A stretch of DNA of 64,000 nucleotides, taken from assembly GCA_021029095.1 (NCBI GenBank), contig JAJOHG010000019.1:62001-126000 (forward strand), given 5' to 3'. This stretch comes from Phellopilus nigrolimitatus. Its lineage: Eukaryota > Basidiomycota > Agaricomycetes > Hymenochaetales > Hymenochaetaceae. The position numbers and the translations under genes are program-made. The notes beneath the pieces are model-generated. The model was not told the DNA's origin, searched no databases, and was given only the letters and a program-made list of their open reading frames with translations. Of the stretch, positions 49,598-62,693 are shown piece after piece; position 1 is the first letter of the stretch; each line of letters begins with the position of its first letter.

Positions 49598-50500
49598 CGA
49601 GTTCCCACGCTCAAGCGATGACTTTTTATTTTCTCCCGGCTGGATATTTTTTCTCTTCAACCACGACAGACTCAAAGCCGCGACGCTCGCTCCGCACAAG
49701 ACGCTTCGCGCACGGCGTGCACGTCTCTCCTTGCGAGCGGGCTAAGGTCTGAGTATTCCAGTCCTCCTCGATCGACTCTAGCCGGGTCCGACGGCAACAC
49801 CGTCGAGGGGCGTACCAGACACGCGTGTCCCCGTCCCAGCTTCTGGCTTCCAGAGTTGCCCTGCTCGAAGACGTGCGAGAAAAGATGTGCCTACCTTCCC
49901 AGGCTGGCTGCTGTGTTCGTTACAGAGAGCGGACGGGGGCGCTTGAAATTTTTCGTCTCGGGGACTGGGCACATCTGGCTTGCTGGCATCCGCGACGCGC
50001 GCATGCTCTTTCTCCAAGCCACGGCCGCACATCTACTGCAGTGCGAGGCGGAGCAGGCCCTCATACCTAACTCCGTGTCCCAGTGAGCTGTTTGTCGATA
50101 TCAGATGAATGTATCGCTGCTGTTGCTGAGGTTGTGTTGCGATGGACCGCTTTGAGTACCTATGAAGTGTACACCATGGATCGCGCTGCAAATTGCACCT
50201 GCGGCGTGTCCTGTGCGCCGACTGGGGTTTGCTCGTGGTTTATTTCAACACGCGGGCCCTCTGGATAATTTGTGCGTTGGGTTCCGTGGTGCATGCCCGG
50301 GAACAGAGTGGCTTGGAGAAGGGCTCGTCGTCGAATGCAGCTCGCCGGTGTGTCCTTCAGTGCACTTCGCGGCTCGCGGCTTCTCGCCGCGAAACTCGAT
50401 TCAGACTACTCTGGGTCTGTCGTGGTCCTTGTAATTTTTTGCTTTCTCTCCTTGTGAGACCTGTTCGTTTTGTCGACGTGCCTGAAGAGTAGAAAGCTGT
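49598..50500 (-). repeat. Repeat module R, copy 5 (solitary)
   Basis: The most diverged R. Hairpin 1 reads CGCGGC-GAGAA-GCCGCG and hairpin 2 CGACGG-TGTTG-CCGTCG. In each, both arms have changed so that pairing is kept. A 6-base deletion preserves the shared reading frame. The module ends about 240 bases upstream of the SDR start codon. Confidence 0.78.
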
Positions 50501-50739
50501 ATTTAACTGCAAATTTCAAATGTTCTTTTTTTTCGTTCACTGTTGGCTCGATTTTGTGGGCAGCGCTGGGAATCACGACGGCATGACATCATCAAGTCGC
50601 GTCGCGAACGAGAAATCTAGGCTGAATATCCTGACGTCGCCGTCGACGTACCTTGCACCACAGTCCGATCCTAATGGCAATGAGTTCAAATTCAGCCCAC
50701 TTCCCTCTTATTCTCAAACTACCGTGAACAATTGCGACG

Positions 50740-52006
<1,267 letters not shown>

Positions 52007-52202
52007 AGAAGTGGCACTTGGAGAATTGAAGGAAGAAAGTACAAGCTGAATTCTGTACAAATATCGCGACGCATTCTACGATAGTATAATACATGCAAGC
52101 CAACTGACGGACTTTATATGTCCAATCCCGATCCGTCGCCAGAAATAAATAGTCTTAACAATTCGCTGGCATAATAAAGAAGGAAAACGAAGATAAAAAT
52201 AC

Positions 52203-53786
52203 CTAAACATCTACTAGAGTACACACGCCCTTCCCGTCTTTCTCCCTACCCTCTACCACGGATCTGTGTTCCCCATTTTCATCATCCCGCACTCCGCTAC
52301 TTACACGCATACCCCACTCCTCCTCGTACCTCCACAGCCGCGCCAGTGCGCCCCGGCCCTGCACCGCGCCGAGCGTGAGGACCGCGAGAACCGCGAGCGG
52401 CATCGTCGCCAGCGGCACGAGCGGCGCAGCGAACGCGCGGGCGGGCAGCGGGGAGGAGCGCGGCGGACAGCGCCAGGAGCACGAGCGCGGGGAGCATGTG
52501 TGCGAGCAGCGCGCACAGGAAGAAGGCCTTCGACACGAAGGGCGGGTGGCGCGCGGGAACGGGGGCGCCGGTGTCCGCGCCGGTGTCCGCGTACACGGCT
52601 GTGGATGCAGGCATCGGTGCGGAGGGGGAGGAAGGCGCGCTTCTGTGGGCGGAGGCTAGGAGCAGCGGGTCGTCGGCGCCTGCGCTGCCGAGGTTGATGG
52701 GGCCCACGCCGCCGGGCGCGGGGCAGTCTACGAGGAGCGGGCCCGCCGGGTGCGCGCGGGCGAAGTCGAAGCGGTAGCAGAGCGCGACGAGCTCGGCGGG
52801 GAATATGTTCCAGAGGACGCTGAGCGCGAAGAGCGGCCAGCGGTTTGCGGCGGTGCGGGCGTCGGCGTCGGCGCTGCTGGTGTAGCTGGCGCTGCCGCCG
52901 GCGCCGGACAGGATGTAGACCCTGCTGGAGCGCGCGACGAAGAGCACCGCGAGTGCGAGGATGGTCGCGACCTGGAGTCCGGCAGAAATATAAGAGATAA
53001 ACAGGGTCAATGAGCAGGAGGGAGCGGAGTGTATAGCATGGAAGGGCACTCACGTTCGTCAGCGAGTACAGCACCATGCTACGGAAGCTCTTCGTCGACG
53101 CGGCGTCGCCGGAGATGAGCGCGTGCAGGAGGGCGGCATGCACGAGTGCCGTGCACGGCGCGTCGCTGCACATGATTGCGCGGTAGGAGACGTAGAGCCC
53201 CGCGAAGAGGGGCAGACACGCCAGGGGCGCGCGCGAGCGGGAGCGGAGCTCGTTGACGACGCGAGAGTCTAGGGAAAGTAAGCGATACGGATTAGCAGCG
53301 TTAAAAGTCGGTGAGCGTAGGGGGACAAGCTTGCCTCCGCCGCTGCCCCGCCCGACACTCAACACGGTAACTCCAGCGCAGAGACCGAAAAACTATCGAA
53401 AAAGCCGATTAGGTAATACATAATACATTTTTCGAATGTGGCAACGGAGCAAGGGGACTCACCCGCGACGTGGCGTAGACAAAGAGCGGCGCAAACGCCA
53501 CGGCGTCAAACACCTGCATGTTCCGCGGGGAGACGCCCCGCGCGCACTGCATGTACGCCCCGAGCAGCGCCGTCGCGAGGAGGTACGCGGGCGCGACATG
53601 CGAGAGCGCGTTCCCGCGGATTGCCCGGACGACGGAGCGCAGGGAGATCCGACATGAGTCCCCCGTTTCAGTTTGTGGCGCGTGCGCGCATGTATCGTGC
53701 AATGCGATGGACGCCTGCGCGTCTTGTAACGCCAGCCAAGTCTTGATGATTAAAAGTAAAGCATCAGAATGAGGAGTGGGACACAC
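52203..53786 (-). CDS. Polytopic membrane protein of unknown function, about eight TM segments
   Basis: Three main exons on the minus strand (from 53786, from about 53398, and from about 52975) encode hydrophobic stretches such as HVAPAYLLATALLGAYM, AVAFAPLFVYATSRFFGL, PLACLPLFAGLYVSYRA, VATILALAVLFVAR, WPLFALSVLWNIFPAELVAL, AFFLCALLAHMLPALVLLAL and LVPLATMPLAVLAVLTLG. The stop is at 52203-52205. The segment PAELVALCYRFD followed later by LPALVLLAL faintly recalls the last helices of signal-peptide-peptidase proteins (CxRFD, PAL), but the catalytic YD and GxGD motifs are missing. No function is assigned. The last helix is in another frame; an extra G in the runs at 52439-52445 explains this. 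It ends tail to tail with the SDR, 200 bases apart. Confidence 0.6.
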
Positions 53787-55263
53787 TTGGCGACTCGCTT
53801 ACCCGCAGAGATAGAGGCGCCTCTATCGCGATTACGGCCAGCGGCGGGAGTATATTCAGACAAATCGTTCCGGAGAATGCGAGAAGGTCATGGGAGTATG
53901 TTTGGAGCAATGTATTTAAGGAGGCGTTGCCCGCCATACTGCGCGCAGTTTGTAAAGAACGGCTCGAGAATTGCCGTCTTTGTCTTTACGCTCAAATCTG
54001 GAGAAACAGGCCAAGGGTACGAGATGAGTTAGGATCCACCACTGGCAGACGGTCAAGTTGGCGATGCGTAATCCACAACTGGACGAGCTCTAACGTCCGC
54101 GGCAGAATCGCACCCGCATCTGCATAAATAGCAGAATCTAGAGGTGCCGCGACAGCAAAGTAGATCCAGAGGTCGCGTCCAGCGTGCAGAGCCCTGCTCC
54201 AGTTATACTAGCCGGATATTTGTGGCATTGCGACTACTTTGCGCCCGGGGCTCGCGTGTGCGGCTGGCTAGATGTGCCGGCCGCTTCTGCGGCGTAACCT
54301 CGCGCGTTATTTCGGTCCGAGACTAGGGAAAGTTGTTATAAAAAGAGGGGTGCGGCTGGAAGCTGCAGAAGGACCTATGAAAGACGTCGAAGACTCATTT
54401 TCAGCGATGTGGCGGAGCTTGCCTGCGGGACGTACGGGAAATATGCACTTTCGCCACTTCGATGATGATACGCTCGCTTCAAAGTGATGTGGCACAGGAG
54501 AGTGTAGTCTCTTCTCGATGCAAAGTAAATATCGAAAGCTAAATGCTTATACAAAAAGGGCATGCATACCATCTTGTGCCTTGTGTCACGTCGTTTACGA
54601 AATGGAGGGCAGATATGAGGTGGACAATAGTATTACCTAAGCAGCCTGCTCGGTAGATCCGGAAGCGTTTGTGCTTCCGAGATAAGGGAAAGATGACGTG
54701 TCGGTCGTAATTAATCCTCCCACAGCCATAAACGCCATTGGCAAGTTGCCTTCAACGATGATGTATGATCATCCAAAGAGCTGTGGCCTTCCTTCTTCTG
54801 AACGATCTTCTTCCTGCGACCTGTTCCGTAAGCGCACAACTTCTGCAGATGCATCGAAGGGGACGAAACTCCGATCATGGGTCATGGATCACTACTAAGC
54901 CTCGTGTCCGTGCACTTTTCTTTTTCGCCTCCTTCTCTTTTCCCTTTCTGTGGTCGACGTCGAGCAGCTGCTACAGACTAAAGAACGCGGATACAGCCGC
55001 GTTTCGGCCGTCTCGTTTTCTTCCCGCGCAGCCTGAGAAGTGATCAAGGCGCACGCATAACGTGCCAGTATCGCTGCGCTTCAGACAACTCGGTCTTGAT
55101 CACGGTGCTCTCTTCCACTCTTTTCACAAAACCTGAGGTGCTCTGTCCTCGCTCACGGTCTTTACGCCGCCTACACTCGTTACCCAATTTCCGAAGCATC
55201 ACGTCGCCTTCGTTCCTAGCACGGAAATATTTGTGGTTAAACTCAAACTGGCTCACGACTTCT
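53787..55263. other. Gene-poor stretch between membrane protein and small basic protein
   Basis: Several short ORFs (under 95 codons) on both strands show no recognisable similarity and no convincing splice partners. The right end (about 54900-55100) is pyrimidine-rich and may be the promoter or 5' UTR of the next gene. Confidence 0.4.
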
Positions 55264-55854
55264 ATGTATCGTCACCCCTTCGCCAACCCGGAGCACGCTT
55301 ATGATCGAGTGGTGAGTTGCTGTTCTTAGACATGTCTGCATCCGTTCTTCACGTCAAAAGGGCTAAACATGTAAATCCTTGTCCAAATTGACAGGGAAGC
55401 GTGGAATATGATCGACGCGTCGCGTCTCCTGGCCCGAATCCATATCGTAGCTTTATGGTGCGCATGAATTCATCGCTGTCAATTCAATCTTTGCTTTATC
55501 GGTGCGATTCGTCCTCTGATAGCCCATGGCCTCTCAATCGACTTTCTCGGTTGATGCACCGCGACCACCGAATAGTTTTCCCCCGTTTCGAGAACATTCA
55601 GGAGTACGACACGCTCGTGACGAGCGGGACAGACGGACCCATACAGAAGAGACAAATGCTGCTGTCCCCGCATGGAAACGGGCTCTGAAAGTGAGTGGCG
55701 AACCTCATGCTATCACAACGGCTCAAAGTCATGGCCACTGTCTCATCATGAACGCACTATCTGTCGTTTCTTCCGACTGTAGCGCATGCGGCGCCGTGCA
55801 CGACGCGGTCTGCAGAAGGTTCGCGCCATGCTCCATATCGACGGCCGGCGATGA
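55264..55854 (+). CDS. Small basic hypothetical protein, four exons, 116 residues
   Basis: Found by joining frames at canonical splice sites: exons 55264-55311, 55395-55457, 55523-55690 and 55783-55854, each a whole number of codons. Junctions are GTG|GTGAGT...CAG|GG, ATG|GTGCGC...TAG|CC and AAA|GTGAGT...TAG|CG. The product starts MYRHPFANPEHAYDRVGSVE and has a Pro-rich middle (VDAPRPPNSFPPFREH). It ends in a strongly basic, helix-prone tail: AVPAWKRALK, RMRRRARRGLQKVRAMLH. An in-frame upstream ATG at 55096 exists. The family was not recognised. The consistent phases and the T-rich 3' flank make it a credible gene. Confidence 0.6.
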
Positions 55855-56471
55855 CTAGCTACGAAGCATCATGCTTCCGCTTGATGCGATGACGGTACGA
55901 AATTAACATCAAAAGGCACCATGGACCGATGGGGGTGCTAGTATTGTCCTACGAGACGACACGTGAACGCCTCACGCCCACACCGATGAACTCTATGAGA
56001 CCATCTCAATCCTGCCAGGACTGTCGTAATTTAGCCCTCAGCGCATTAACATTCAAAGTTGTCCATTACTATCGTTCGTTTTGCCATCGGACTCTTCATT
56101 GACTTCTTGTTCATCCGCCCTTTCACTCCTTCCTCGTCCACCATTCCTTCCAGAATCCTGCTTTATACCCTTCTGCTCTATACCCTTCGCTTTCGGTACC
56201 GAAATTCATTTACCCAATTGTGCTATAATTGATTGCCCTACCCTTGTGTAATACTATCTTCCGTACTGTTGACTGTATCTGACTGAGTCCTGTATCTACA
56301 GTATCAGCGTGCCTCCGCCCATACATACGTATACGCTTAGTATTGTGTTTTTCTGTAGTGTCAAGGACTTCCCTGTGAAGTACATATAATCAAACTCGTT
56401 GCAATTTCATTGTAAATAACACGAATAAATCAAAGGTCAAGTTCGGGTTCCACCGGACATACATGTATATC
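55855..56471. other. Convergent 3' flanks of the small basic protein gene and TOF1
   Basis: Pyrimidine-rich sequence (56080-56220, 56270-56350) typical of fungal 3' UTRs. An AATAAAT sequence at about 56424 is an A-rich candidate polyadenylation context. No coding sequence was seen. Confidence 0.5.
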
Positions 56472-59400
56472 TCAATCATCTTCATCAGACAGTACAATCC
56501 TGGTCTTCGTCTTCCGAGACACGGTATGCACCTCGGCAGTATCGTCCTCCGCGCTCGACACAGAATCTAACGCGCTAGACGGTCTCGACGGAATCGTCGT
56601 CGTTGGCGGGCTGACTGGCGCAGGAGATTTTCTCATAGCCCCTTTGTATCGCGGCTTCGGCCGTGGCTTCGCCTTTTTCTTTGCCGCGGGCTTACGAGCG
56701 GGCGCGTCCTGCGGCTGAGTCGTCGCAGAGGTCGAGCGAGTCCCCGACGTCACACCAGGTTCGTCAGACTCGGACTCAGACGGGGATGAGCGCCTGTCTT
56801 CGTCCTCAGTCCGTGCTGCCGTCTTCCGCAGGCGTGCTACCCTTCCGCCTTTTCGCGCTCTTCTACGCCCCCGCGCTGCTTCTTCCGCTTCTTCGTGCCC
56901 GTCGCGTGCATCGCCCAGCTCTTGCCCTCCGCGGCGAGGCGCTCGGTCTTCTCGCGCTGCGCCCGCTCGCGTGCCCAGAACGCGTCGTCGTCGCCGTACT
57001 CTACGTCCGAGTCCTCGATGAACTGCGCAGACTTGTACTGCCTCTCTTCCTTCTTCTTTTTCGTCCGCTTCTTCCGGGGTTCCTCGTCCTCTGAGCTTAG
57101 TCCCTTCGCTTCGTCCTCGTCGTCAGATGCAGCCCGGCGTCGCCGACGCCGGCCACGGATCTTCTTGCTAAGCATTTGCGATGCCTTCTTCCCGCCGAGG
57201 TCAAGGGGCGTCTCCAGGAATTGGTCTATGACGACCAGCGAGCTCTGCAAATCCGAGGGCAGAATGGACGCGGGAACGTACCACTCGAGTTCGTCGGAGT
57301 CTGATTGCGCAAGTGAGCTGAAGCCGATTTCGAAAACCGCATCCAATAATCAATCACTTACTCTCGTCAAGAATGAAGAACTTGGCTAAACGAAACACAA
57401 GCTTCAGGTGCGGATTCTTCGTCGCAGCATCTGCCTGTTCGTCACTGATGTACGGAATAACTGCAAAACCAGGCCATGCATCAGTGTCCTTCGTGCGCTG
57501 TGACGATGAACGCATGACGCTCACGGTAGTCTTCGAACTTTGCCATCGCTTCGTTCGATGGCTGGCGGAGATTTGACGCAGCGTCTCGGACCGCATCATC
57601 ATCCATATCATTCAGCTGGGACTGTGAGGACGACCCGTCCGTCTCCTCAACGATCCGCTGTCGTTGCCCGACGACCATGGTAAGGATCTTTAGAAAAGCG
57701 TCCATGAGCAGGCGGAAAACAAATTTTATTAAAAACAAGGCTATAACCTCTTTGACCCAGTCGATAAGCTCCTGTTGCCCGTTATCCACAAGGACATGCT
57801 ATAGCGATGCCCAGCTGCTCACTCCACGAGTAGCCCTTCTTGACCTGCACGTCTGGCGGGTGCTTGTTGTCTTGCGTGTCCACATTCTTGCCGCGCTTGT
57901 TCTCCTTCGGCTCAGGCTCCCAGCTCGAGTACTGCTTCCAGCGGTTGCGATTCTTCGGGAAGAACGCCTTTAACATTTGTACCGTTAGTCGACATATTGT
58001 TAACGAAATGAGGAGACGTGCAAACCTCCACGATGAGCATGGAGTCCTCCTCTACGGCCTTGAGAATTTCCGTAGGATGAAGTTGATTAGTGTAACGAGG
58101 TCCTTGTATGGCTGCTCTCGAGGAAGTGAAGATTGTCTTGCCAAGATCGATTTGAAAAGGTTCAAGGTCGAGACCTAGTAGGTATCAGGAGAAAAAGTTA
58201 TAGTTACGAATGTGATTAGAAAGATCGAACGTGAACGTGCCTTGAAGAACAACCCCTCTGCTTTGGCCTTCACGGCTTGCCGATGCATAAGATTTACAAC
58301 GCGCTTCATTTGCTCGGACGACGTAAACTCGTCGTATCGTCCGAGGTATGTTAGGAGCGTGTGTGCTATCTCTTCGTGGGCAAATTTCTTCGAAGAAAAG
58401 GCACGTCATAAGTCTTCCACATCTCGAACTATGCTTCACACGGAGCTATCGAACGCACCAGTTCGAAGGTCTCGAAGGTGAAAATTATTTCTCGAACAGC
58501 ATGCTCGTCATCCGAGTTGGGCGCTTCATGCTCTTCAGGGACCTCTTCCTCGTCCACACCGTCTTTATCTGCGCCAAGTGACAGTTATCAATCGATTGGT
58601 CATGCACATCCAATGAACTCACTCTTTCCCCTTCTGCCTCTCTTCACCTTTTTCCTACGCACGTACAACTCGCCCCCTCCTCGCTCGCGTGCCCACTTCT
58701 CCAACATGCGCAAAAGCGAGTACCCGAGGCGGACACTCGCGTCGAGGAAGCGCAGACTCTGCACGCCTTCCTTGTACGCTCGCAGCGCGTCGACGGCGAT
58801 GTCGAGCACTTCGCCGTTGTACACGATCTGCTGCTGCAGGAGCGTCGCAGCCTCGCTCAGTTCGGGGTCATTCGCGACCTCCGCGCCCGACGCGTGCATG
58901 CTATCAATAAGGAGGAGCAGCTGCGTCAGACACTCAATGCCTGCTTGCAGCTCAGTCCATAGCTTCGGCTAAGGTAGTATAAGCGTGAGCGATATGCATC
59001 TGTGAACAGATGAACGGATTGCGTGCCTTGTCCTCGACAGCTTCGCGCATTCTTTTGAGAATCCAGACGATCCACCCGCGTTCGACGACCTCGGCCACAA
59101 GGTCAAACCCCCACAGCTCCGGATCCGCTCTGCGTACGTCCTTCTTCTCAGAAGCTTCAAGCTGGCTACTCCGGACGGACAGAAAAAACTCCAAAAACCA
59201 CTTTGCAACAAACAGCAGACGCAGGTGGTCCTTCTCGGTGATTTTAGGTCGCTCGGACTTGATATCCTTGAGAAGTGAAGCCAAGAAAGCTGCAGTCATT
59301 GTGAATAGCTGAAGCGCCGCGGATCAAGTGCTCGCTCACTGTTAAAACATGCTTCAACAAATGTCCTTGCGAGATTCTGCAACTGTGTTTTTTGCGTCGT

Positions 59401-60582
59401 AGTCGAGATTATCCGTGACACCTAGCTCGTCAACTTTATTCGTCTTCTTATACTGTTTTTTCTTCTTCATGTCCAAGATGCTCCCGGCATCCTCGTTAAG
59501 AGCTTGTTGATGATGAAGAATGTAAGCCTGTGAAGGAGCGTTAGCGCTGCTAGATGTCTCGGCGTCGCCATCTTTCTTAGAACGCATTTTGGCTGGGTTT
59601 AGGGAAACGGAAATTGTCGTCCCGAAACGAGAATGCCGGGAAGAAGCCCGGCGTGCATTCTCGAGCTTGACTTTGTTTTCTGTCTCAAGAAGTTTGGAAA
59701 GCGTCATTTGAGTCCTCTGGAGAACGAAGCGTTCAATAACAGACATAGAGCTAGATACTCAAAATTCACCTTTTTCTGATCAATGGCGAGAGATGACGGC
59801 AGTACGCCCCGGAAAACGAGGTAGAGTATTTCTAGAACTAAGGTGTTCCATTGGTTAAAGAATGGATCCGATGCGCTCGACGCAATGGTGATTAAAAGAT
59901 CCAGAACGTGCGCCTCCGAGAACGTCTTGACAAGCTTGGACTGTAACGAGGAGAGCTCCGCTTGGTCCGCACTCGCATGCATATTGGAAGGCCGATCCTT
60001 GATAAACGCGAGGTTTCGAAGCAGATGGAGGACGACATTGACGATCTGACTATCCTGCTCTTTTCTTTCTTTCTTTTCCTTCGCAATGCAGGGCAGCAAA
60101 ATACCAAATAGTGCCTGAATGACGCCAGGACGGAGAAGGGCCGCCTTGTAGTGCAAATGACTCTGAAGGAGTTGTGTGTAGTCCGTACCCTTGTCGAACT
60201 CTTCGTCAAGCTCTTTCAATTCCTCTGACAGGTCGATCGGCCAGGTCATAGCCGTGATGATGTCCGCACACGCAATCGCACACTTGTCGCCAACCAGGCC
60301 TTTCCCTGCTGTCTCAAGCAGAATGGGGACGAGATCATTGGGAAGAACACGCGCCTCCCAGAAAATACGTGCCACGGTACGCTCATCGTCAGTGTCATCC
60401 TTGCGCCAGAACTTCTTCAGGTCCTTGAGACAACCGTAGCACTCGTCGCCGAGCGTATAGGTAGTGCCCTCGTAGCCGCCAAGCGCGGCGATCACATCGT
60501 GGATAGCAGGAGCGAGGATAGCACGTCTGTCGGGCTGCTCCCTGTCATCGGATGATATGGAGATCACGTCGTCGTTGTCCAT
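56472..60582 (-). CDS. TOF1: Timeless/Tof1/Swi1 replication fork-protection protein
   Basis: Nuclear scaffold that with its Csm3/Tipin partner stabilises stalled replication forks and supports checkpoint signalling. The start MDNDDVISISSDDREQPDRR is followed by IHDVIAALGGYEGTTYTLGD, FWEARVLPNDLVPILLETAG and NVVLHLLRNLAFIKDRP, the conserved Timeless N-terminus. Middle exons give SRHSRFGTTISV, LARTFVEACFNTFLASLLKD, LLFVAKWFLEFF, FAHEEIAHTLLTYLGRYDEF, AFFPKNRNRWKQYSSWEPE and GYSWSEQLGIAI. The tail has acidic patches, RGRRRRRR, and PARKPAAKKKAKPRPKPRYK before SDEDD and a stop. Two homopolymer indels are visible. An extra T at 59388-59393 would otherwise read AKTQLQNLARTF. A missing C in the run 56868-56872 separates KKRKKQRG from RRRARKGGRVARL. 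The full domain order is present. Confidence 0.92.
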
Positions 60583-60797
60583 GGCACCCTCGTTGACGGT
60601 CGGCAGTGTAAAAAGACGCGTGCAGGACGCGACGTTAACAAGCCGAGCCGAGGTCGCGAACTGTCACGTCACCAGAGACTAGCTCCCACGGTCTCGTGAC
60701 GTATCCTTACCGAGATCAAGAGCTCTCCTTCACGAGTCTGATGCTCCTAGTTGTCGCAGTCTGACGCGACGCCGACAGTCTTTTCACTTCTCGAATC
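60583..60797. promoter_or_regulatory. Divergent promoter of TOF1 and the SGNH-domain gene
   Basis: Only 215 bases separate the two start codons. A GACGCGT-like run (about 60614, AGACGCGTGC) contains ACGCGT, the core of the MluI cell-cycle box bound by MBF-type factors in fungi. This would suit a replication gene such as TOF1. The link to regulation is inference. Confidence 0.4.
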
Positions 60798-62693
60798 ATG
60801 CAGCGGCGGGCGGTTAAGGGCTCCGCGCACATTTCACCGCCGCGAGCAGACAGTGCTCTAGGCGACACGTCTGACTTCGAGTCCGAAAAAGTATCGCGGC
60901 TGAACCAGAAGACGCTGGGGCTCACCAATCGAATATGGATCATCCTCGCTCTTTTCGTCTTTATCGTCGCCTTGACACGCTTTATCTTGCCCTCAGACCC
61001 GTCCTTACCCCGCCATGGTCTCACAGACGCCAACCTTAAACCCAAGAACTACATGAATGCGACTGAGACAGACCCAAGCCCTTTTGACTTCTGTCCGCTG
61101 TTTGGGCCCGGAGACGAAATTGGTGCGAAGCACGGGATTCACGCGCTGACGAAGAGCAGAATGCACTTGGGAAGTGGGGCAAGGATACAACGGGTCATTC
61201 ACAAGGCACTTTCAGGCCTGCCAGTCACAATAAGTGTACTTGGTGGTTCTGGTGTGTGATTTCATATGGTTTCTTATCTGTTTTGAAATTCTCACTGAGC
61301 TCTTATCTAGTTTCGGCTTGCCACGGTGCTGGGGACGATCCGATCTCGTCAACGTGCTATCCCTCCCGTTTCTTTCGATGGTGGAATACTGTGTTCCCAC
61401 ATCCTGCTTCTGAATTAACAAACGGGGCTATGAGGCGGACAAACTCCGCGTACTTCTCATTCTGTAATGAGCATCATTTGCCAGATGTGACGGACCTTGT
61501 CATTTTGGAATTTGACGTGGACGACCCCAAGTGCGTAAACTTGTTTCCATGGTCTTCCAAGTAACACAGTAGTGACAAGTTATTTGTAGTGACGAAGCAT
61601 GGAGAGCGCATTTCGAGCTACTGGTTCGCTCGATCTTGGTCAGGCCTGATCAGCCAGCTGTAATTATCCTTGGCCACTTCAGTCCTCAGATCATTGAGAC
61701 ATACGGCTTCCATGGCCCTGAAGTTATGCATTCCGTTGTGGCTCAATTCTATGATGTTCCTCACATTAGGTGTGTAGCTCAATTTTTCTTTGCCTTATTT
61801 GCTCACTTTTATTGGCCCAGCATCAAGCCTACACTTTACCCATCATTCATAGCGAGGCCGGATTCTGTTAATGCTTACTTCGCCGACCCGGTGCTTGCAA
61901 ACCCGCTTGGGCACGAGCTCATTGCCGACGTGCTCATCCACTACCTTCAGTCACAAATATGCTCGGCATGGTCTGCCGCGCTAGGCCGAACGTACGACGT
62001 CGCATCGCCGCTGCTCGTGGCGGCTGATGCGCCAGGCGTGGACAAACCGCTTATGGACAAGCACGGTCTCTTCGGCGGGCTGGGCAACCGCCAGCAGGAA
62101 GGTGGCGGCGCGGTCGACTCCGCGGCGAAGCACAACCCGCATTTGCACATGCCCGCGGGTCGTGTCGCGTCGCGCCCCGGCGAGCGCCGCACGGAGGAGG
62201 TTTCGCCGTCGTGCGTGAGTGCGAACGACTTGATCAACCCGCTCCCGCCGTCGCTCTTCACTGGCTCCGGCTGGCTCGCATACCACCCGCCGCCCGGTTC
62301 TTCGAGTACGACTGCGTACGACCATTACTGGTACTCAACACTCCCGACGAGCCGCCTGCGCGTGCCGATCCAGGTTGGTGCGGGCGATATCGCGGTGTAC
62401 TATCTGAAGGAGCCGCTCTCGGACGACTCGGCGGGTAGCGCGGTGCGGTGCTGGGTGGACGACAACACCGAAGGTGCCCATTTACTCGTGAACACGGGCG
62501 AGGTCGATGAGATCACGCCAACGTAAGTCTTTTGTTCCCTCGCTGAACTGGCTGTTTATAAGTATACCTGCTTAGGGTTTACGTTATCGACCATTTCGTT
62601 TCGCGTGGTTCGCATTACGTCGAGTGCAAGCTCGAAGGCGAGGAAGGGCAGCCAGTACCTGCGTTCCGACTCCTCGGGATTTTCAGCTCATAG
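60798..62693 (+). CDS. Type II membrane protein with SGNH-hydrolase-like domain ('capsular associated protein' family)
   Basis: The start MQRRAVKGSAHISPPRADSA gives a cytosolic tail, then one TM helix (IWIILALFVFIVALTRFIL, about residues 51-69), then a lumenal domain. Domain blocks are FCPLFGPGDEIGAKHG, LSGLPVTISVLGGSVSACHG (SGNH block I, GGS), YPSRFFRWWNTVFPHP, LVILEFDVDDPNDEAW, PAVIILGHFSPQ and LANPLGHELIADVLIHYLQ (block V-like GHE). C-terminal beta-rich repeats follow: HYWYSTLPTSRLRVPIQVG, GDIAVYYLKEPL, VYVIDHFVSRGSHYVECKL. The last exon ends FRLLGIFSS, TAG 62691-62693. Agaricomycete relatives are often named capsular associated protein. Activity on cell-wall or secretory-pathway glycans is suspected but not shown by the sequence. 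Confidence 0.83.
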
